DNA of 7,804 nucleotides, taken from assembly GCA_002478485.1 (NCBI GenBank), contig DLOL01000064.1, positions 4,627 to 12,430 of the forward strand, read 5' to 3'. The position numbers were made by a program, and so were the translations under genes. The stretch is from Eubacteriaceae bacterium UBA7485. GTDB lineage: Bacteria; Bacillota; Clostridia; Eubacteriales; Eubacteriaceae. Below are positions 5,717 to 7,804 of the stretch, piece by piece (position 1 is the stretch's first letter; every line of letters starts with the position of its first letter). The notes under the pieces were generated by a model, which was not told where the DNA came from, did no database searches, and saw only the letters and a program-made list of their open reading frames with translations.

Positions 5717-6178
5717 ATGAAAATCGACATTTCTGATCAGGATCAAAAGCGCTTTGAGTTTGACGAGAGGCTCCGGCCTGAAGAATTTCCGCAGGTTGAT
5801 GAGATGAGCGGAAAACCCGGAGAGGGCGGACTTCGCGTCAAGGGTCTTTTACGGCGCCTGCCGAACAAGATGTTCGAGCTGACTTTCAAGCTTGAAGGTC
5901 CGATCATTTATCCGTGCGCGCGCTGCTTGGATCCAGTTGAAATTGAAGCAAGCTACGATTTTGACGACAGCGTCGAGAGTGAGAATCCGGAAGAATTCGA
6001 CCTCACTCCTTATATCGAAGATTGTCTTTTCATCAATGAACCGACAAAGGTGCTTTGCAGCGAGGACTGTAAAGGTCTTTGCGCGAACTGCGGGGCAAAT
6101 TTGAATCATGAGACATGCAGTTGTGATGATGAAGCGCCGATCGATCCGCGAATGGAAGCTTTAAAATCATTATTGTAA
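5717..6178 (+). CDS. yceD: DUF177 (YceD) family protein, bL32-associated
   Basis: The 153-residue product belongs to the DUF177/YceD family, nearly always encoded immediately before rpmF. The exact biochemical role is unsettled; plant homologues are needed for normal plastid 23S rRNA accumulation, and a role in large-subunit assembly with bL32 is the common inference. Visible signatures are CARCLDPVE (67-75) and the C-terminal cysteine-rich motif CSEDCKGLCANCGANLN (114-130) followed by CSCD (134-137) and IDPRMEAL (142-149). The paired cysteines (67/70, 114/118, 122/125, 134/136) look able to bind a metal such as zinc, which I infer from spacing. The N-terminal half is a charged beta-rich region. 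TAGGAG 6 bases before the ATG supports the start. It shares a transcript with rpmF, 24 bases downstream, driven by the strong promoter just upstream. Confidence 0.93.
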   Translation: MKIDISDQDQKRFEFDERLRPEEFPQVDEMSGKPGEGGLRVKGLLRRLPNKMFELTFKLEGPIIYPCARCLDPVEIEASYDFDDSVESENPEEFDLTPYIEDCLFINEPTKVLCSEDCKGLCANCGANLNHETCSCDDEAPIDPRMEALKSLL

Positions 6179-6202
6179 ATTCGACCAGGGAGGTGTGAGA
6201 AC

Positions 6203-6379
6203 ATGGCAGTACCAAAGAGAAAAACTTCGAAATCAAGAAGAGATAAGAGAAGAACCCATTACAAATTAAGCGTACCGGGAATGAACGTGTGCCCGAAATG
6301 CGGAGAAGTCAAAGCGCCGCACCGTGTCTGCAGAGCCTGCGGCACATACAAGGACACCGAAGTCATCGCTCAGGACTAA
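6203..6379 (+). CDS. rpmF: Large ribosomal subunit protein bL32
   Basis: This 58-codon gene encodes bL32, a small protein of the 50S subunit. The N-terminus [17 protein letters not shown] (1-17) is the classic bL32 start, rich in Lys and Arg for rRNA binding, and is followed by a conserved [13 protein letters not shown] segment. CPKC (30-33) and CRAC (43-46) form a four-cysteine zinc ribbon, so this is the zinc-binding (C+) version of the protein. A strong Shine-Dalgarno site (GGGAGGTG, 6188-6195) lies 7 bases before the ATG. It is the second gene of the yceD-rpmF unit and is closed by a terminator that begins 4 bases after its stop codon. Confidence 0.98.
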   Translation: MAVPKRKTSKSRRDKRRTHYKLSVPGMNVCPKCGEVKAPHRVCRACGTYKDTEVIAQD

Positions 6380-6383
6380 GACT

Positions 6384-6408
6384 AAACAGAGTTTCGGCTC
6401 TGTTTTTT
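6384..6408 (+). terminator. Rho-independent terminator of yceD-rpmF
   Basis: An 8-bp perfect stem (AAACAGAG at 6384-6391, CTCTGTTT at 6398-6405) with loop TTTCGG runs into a six-T tract (6403-6408), beginning 4 bases after the rpmF stop. It separates the abundant ribosomal-protein mRNA from plsX-acpP. Confidence 0.9.
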
Positions 6409-6442
6409 CATTATATCGATGTTTTTGAAATTAAAAGCCGTA

Positions 6443-6448
6443 TATAAT
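6443..6448 (+). promoter_or_regulatory. Candidate -10 box for plsX-acpP
   Basis: A perfect TATAAT lies 33 bases before the plsX ATG, in the short gap after the rpmF terminator where a new promoter is expected. The only good -35-like hexamer (TTGAAA, 6425-6430) is just 12 bases upstream, too close for sigma-A, so the -35 is weak or absent, possibly indicating activator dependence. The plsX ribosome binding site is a modest GGGG (6472-6475). Confidence 0.5.
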
Positions 6449-6481
6449 TAATGTAAGCAAATTTTTACGGCGGGGAAAGAT

Positions 6482-7486
6482 ATGAGAATATATATCGACG
6501 CGATGGGCGGAGATCACGCGCCAGGCGAAATCGTCAAGGGCGCGGTCGACGCAGCAAGAGAATACCGCGTTCCGATTACGCTTATCGGCCGAGAAGAGGA
6601 TGTTCAGAAATGTCTTGACCGTTACGAAATCAAGGGTTTATCAATAGATATTTTAAACGCGGATTCCGTAATCGGTTTTGATGAAGAACCTGTAAAAGCG
6701 ATTCGGAGAAAGAAAGACTCTTCGATCGTGGTGGGTTTAAACGCAGTCAAGCAGCATCCGGAAGATGTTTTCGTCTCGTGCGGAAGCACGGGCGCCCTTT
6801 TAGTCGGCGCTCAGCTGATCCTTGGCCGAATTAAGGGTATCAAACGCCCGGGACTCGGCGTTCCGCTTCCTCAGGGGACGGATAAATCCATCTTCACGAT
6901 TGATGTCGGAGCCACGAGTGATTTGAAGCCGGAGTACCTCCTGCAGTATGCGCAGATCGCGACTGTATACTGCGAATCGGTCAACGGCTTACCAAATCCT
7001 TCGGTCGGACTTTTAAATATCGGAACAGAAGAAGAAAAAGGCAGCATTGCCGTAAGAGAAGCTTATCAGCTGCTTAAGAACAGCGGATTAAACTTTTATG
7101 GAAATGTGGAAGCGAGGGATATCCCGACAACGGAAGCCAATATTCTGGTAACCGACGGCTTTACGGGAAATGTGGTGCTCAAGCTTACAGAAGGGCTTGT
7201 CAGCTACATCATCAAGAACCTGAAAGACACGCTGATGGCCTCAACGCGGGGAAAAATCGGCGGGCTTCTCATCAAGGACTCTCTCAAAGACTTCAAGAAA
7301 GCATTCGATTCTGACGAGCTGGGCGGCAGTCCGCTTTTAGGCGTGCGCGGCGGTGTCATTAAAGGACACGGTTCAAGCAACGCGTTTGCGGTCAAGAACG
7401 CGATCAGACAGGCCATCCTGTTTTCAGATAATGACGTGGTGGCCAAAATCACCGAACAGTTTGAAAAGCAGAGGAATGCGAAATAA
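6482..7486 (+). CDS. plsX: Phosphate acyltransferase PlsX
   Basis: PlsX converts acyl-ACP and inorganic phosphate to acyl phosphate and ACP; PlsY then uses acyl phosphate to acylate glycerol-3-phosphate, the first step of phospholipid synthesis. It is a peripheral membrane enzyme. The 334-residue product has the normal family length and hallmarks: DAMGGDHAP (6-14), SCGSTGALL (99-107), VGLLNIGTEEEKG (175-187), VTDGFTGNVVLK (223-234) and the C-terminal GGSPLLGVRGGVIKGHGSSNA (281-301). One departure is DVGAT (141-145), where bacterial homologues usually have DVGAN or DLGAN. The ATG at 6482 is set by the conserved MRIYIDAMGG start. It precedes acpP by 14 bases, so substrate carrier and enzyme are co-transcribed. 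Unlike Bacillus, no fapR lies before it, and fabD and fabG are not between plsX and acpP. Confidence 0.97.
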   Translation: MRIYIDAMGGDHAPGEIVKGAVDAAREYRVPITLIGREEDVQKCLDRYEIKGLSIDILNADSVIGFDEEPVKAIRRKKDSSIVVGLNAVKQHPEDVFVSCGSTGALLVGAQLILGRIKGIKRPGLGVPLPQGTDKSIFTIDVGATSDLKPEYLLQYAQIATVYCESVNGLPNPSVGLLNIGTEEEKGSIAVREAYQLLKNSGLNFYGNVEARDIPTTEANILVTDGFTGNVVLKLTEGLVSYIIKNLKDTLMASTRGKIGGLLIKDSLKDFKKAFDSDELGGSPLLGVRGGVIKGHGSSNAFAVKNAIRQAILFSDNDVVAKITEQFEKQRNAK

Positions 7487-7500
7487 ACGCGGAGAAAAAC

Positions 7501-7734
7501 ATGGATAATTTAAAGAAAGTTCAGGAAATCATTTCGGAAGAGTATGAAATTCCGGCTGAAAAAATCGTAAGAGAGGCAGATCTTTCCAAAGACCTGGGGC
7601 TTGACTCATACGACCAGCTTGAGCTGATTATGGCTTTTGAAAGCGAATTTGGACGCGAGTTCAAGGAAGACCAGCTGGAAAACATCAAGACCGTGGGAGA
7701 TATCGTCGACAGTCTTGACGCATTAACTGACTAA
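7501..7734 (+). CDS. acpP: Acyl carrier protein
   Basis: This 77-residue, strongly acidic protein is the carrier that holds growing fatty acyl chains as thioesters on a 4'-phosphopantetheine arm. The attachment residue is Ser36 in DLGLDSYDQLELIM (31-44). The flanking helices match the four-helix ACP fold, ending in IKTVGDIVDSLDAL. The residue after the serine is Tyr instead of the usual Leu of the DSLD motif. GGAG (7491-7494) lies 6 bases before the ATG. It follows plsX in the same transcript and is closed by a strong terminator. Its place next to plsX, and before the likely rnc, makes it the housekeeping fatty-acid ACP rather than a polyketide or D-alanyl carrier. Confidence 0.95.
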   Translation: MDNLKKVQEIISEEYEIPAEKIVREADLSKDLGLDSYDQLELIMAFESEFGREFKEDQLENIKTVGDIVDSLDALTD

Positions 7735-7750
7735 CGCCGCTTCAGTCGGC

Positions 7751-7778
7751 AAAAAGCCCGCATGCGCGGGCTTTTTTT
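7751..7778 (+). terminator. Strong rho-independent terminator after acpP
   Basis: A GC-rich stem (GCCCGC at 7756-7761, GCGGGC at 7766-7771) with loop ATGC is flanked by AAAAA (7751-7755) and seven T (7772-7778), so the stem extends to 11 bp. The symmetric A and T flanks would make it work in both directions. It ends only 17 bases before the next start codon. Confidence 0.92.
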
Positions 7779-7795
7779 GCGATTGGGAGAAGTTT

Positions 7796-7804
7796 ATGGA
7801 ACTT
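7796..7804 (+). CDS. rnc: Start of a gene cut by the window edge, probably ribonuclease III
   Basis: Only Met-Glu-Leu is visible. The ATG follows a purine-rich GGGAGA (7785-7790) at 5 bases spacing, a plausible ribosome binding site. Identity rests only on synteny: in many Firmicutes rnc directly follows acpP. The sequence itself cannot confirm it, so the symbol is tentative. Confidence 0.4.

Noticed and set aside
6422..6440. TTTTTGAAATTAAAA as a FabT-like operator before plsX
   Set aside because: It is only an imperfect A+T-rich dyad and does not match the known operator closely enough.
1..7804. CRISPR array, tRNA or rRNA, insertion sequence or phage attachment site
   Set aside because: No regularly spaced repeats, cloverleaf-like sequence, transposase-like protein or flanking terminal repeats were seen on either strand.

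Overview
The window is chromosomal DNA from a Gram-positive (Firmicutes/Bacillota) bacterium, most likely a clostridial or tissierellial anaerobe, with about half G+C judged by eye. The evidence is the gene order (tmcAL, ackA, DUF177/yceD, rpmF, plsX, acpP, probable rnc), strong purine-rich Shine-Dalgarno sites, sigma-A type promoters, and a sortase-anchored surface protein. The genus cannot be fixed from this sequence.

Region 1 (1-1624): the 3' part of a large cell-surface gene on the plus strand. It encodes an acidic linker, three tandem Ig-like domains, a long low-complexity stalk and a C-terminal sortase signal of the unusual type SPDTG, followed by a membrane helix and a basic tail. It ends at a rho-independent terminator. 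A second terminator facing the opposite way belongs to the convergent operon.

Region 2 (1634-4128, minus strand): a two-gene operon. tmcAL (tRNA-Met cytidine acetate ligase) is read first and overlaps an M29-family metallo-aminopeptidase by four bases (ATGA).

Region 3 (4129-4385): a 257-base divergent intergenic region with candidate promoters for tmcAL and ackA, a 22-base inverted repeat, and a short ORF of doubtful reality.

Region 4 (4386-7804, plus strand): ackA (acetate kinase) as a monocistronic unit with its own terminator; then, behind a very good sigma-A promoter, yceD-rpmF (DUF177 protein and ribosomal protein bL32), again closed by a terminator; then plsX-acpP (acyl-phosphate synthesis and acyl carrier protein), closed by a strong terminator; and finally the first three codons of a gene that by synteny is probably rnc. 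rpmF is only 58 codons long and was found by reading the sequence.

Functionally, regions 2 to 4 are core housekeeping: acetate/ATP chemistry (AckA, TmcAL), translation (TmcAL, bL32, DUF177) and membrane lipid synthesis (PlsX, ACP). I see no mobile element, CRISPR array, tRNA, rRNA or defence system. The least conventional locus is the truncated surface protein. No previously undescribed system could be supported from this window; the findings are mostly small regulatory and residue-level oddities.
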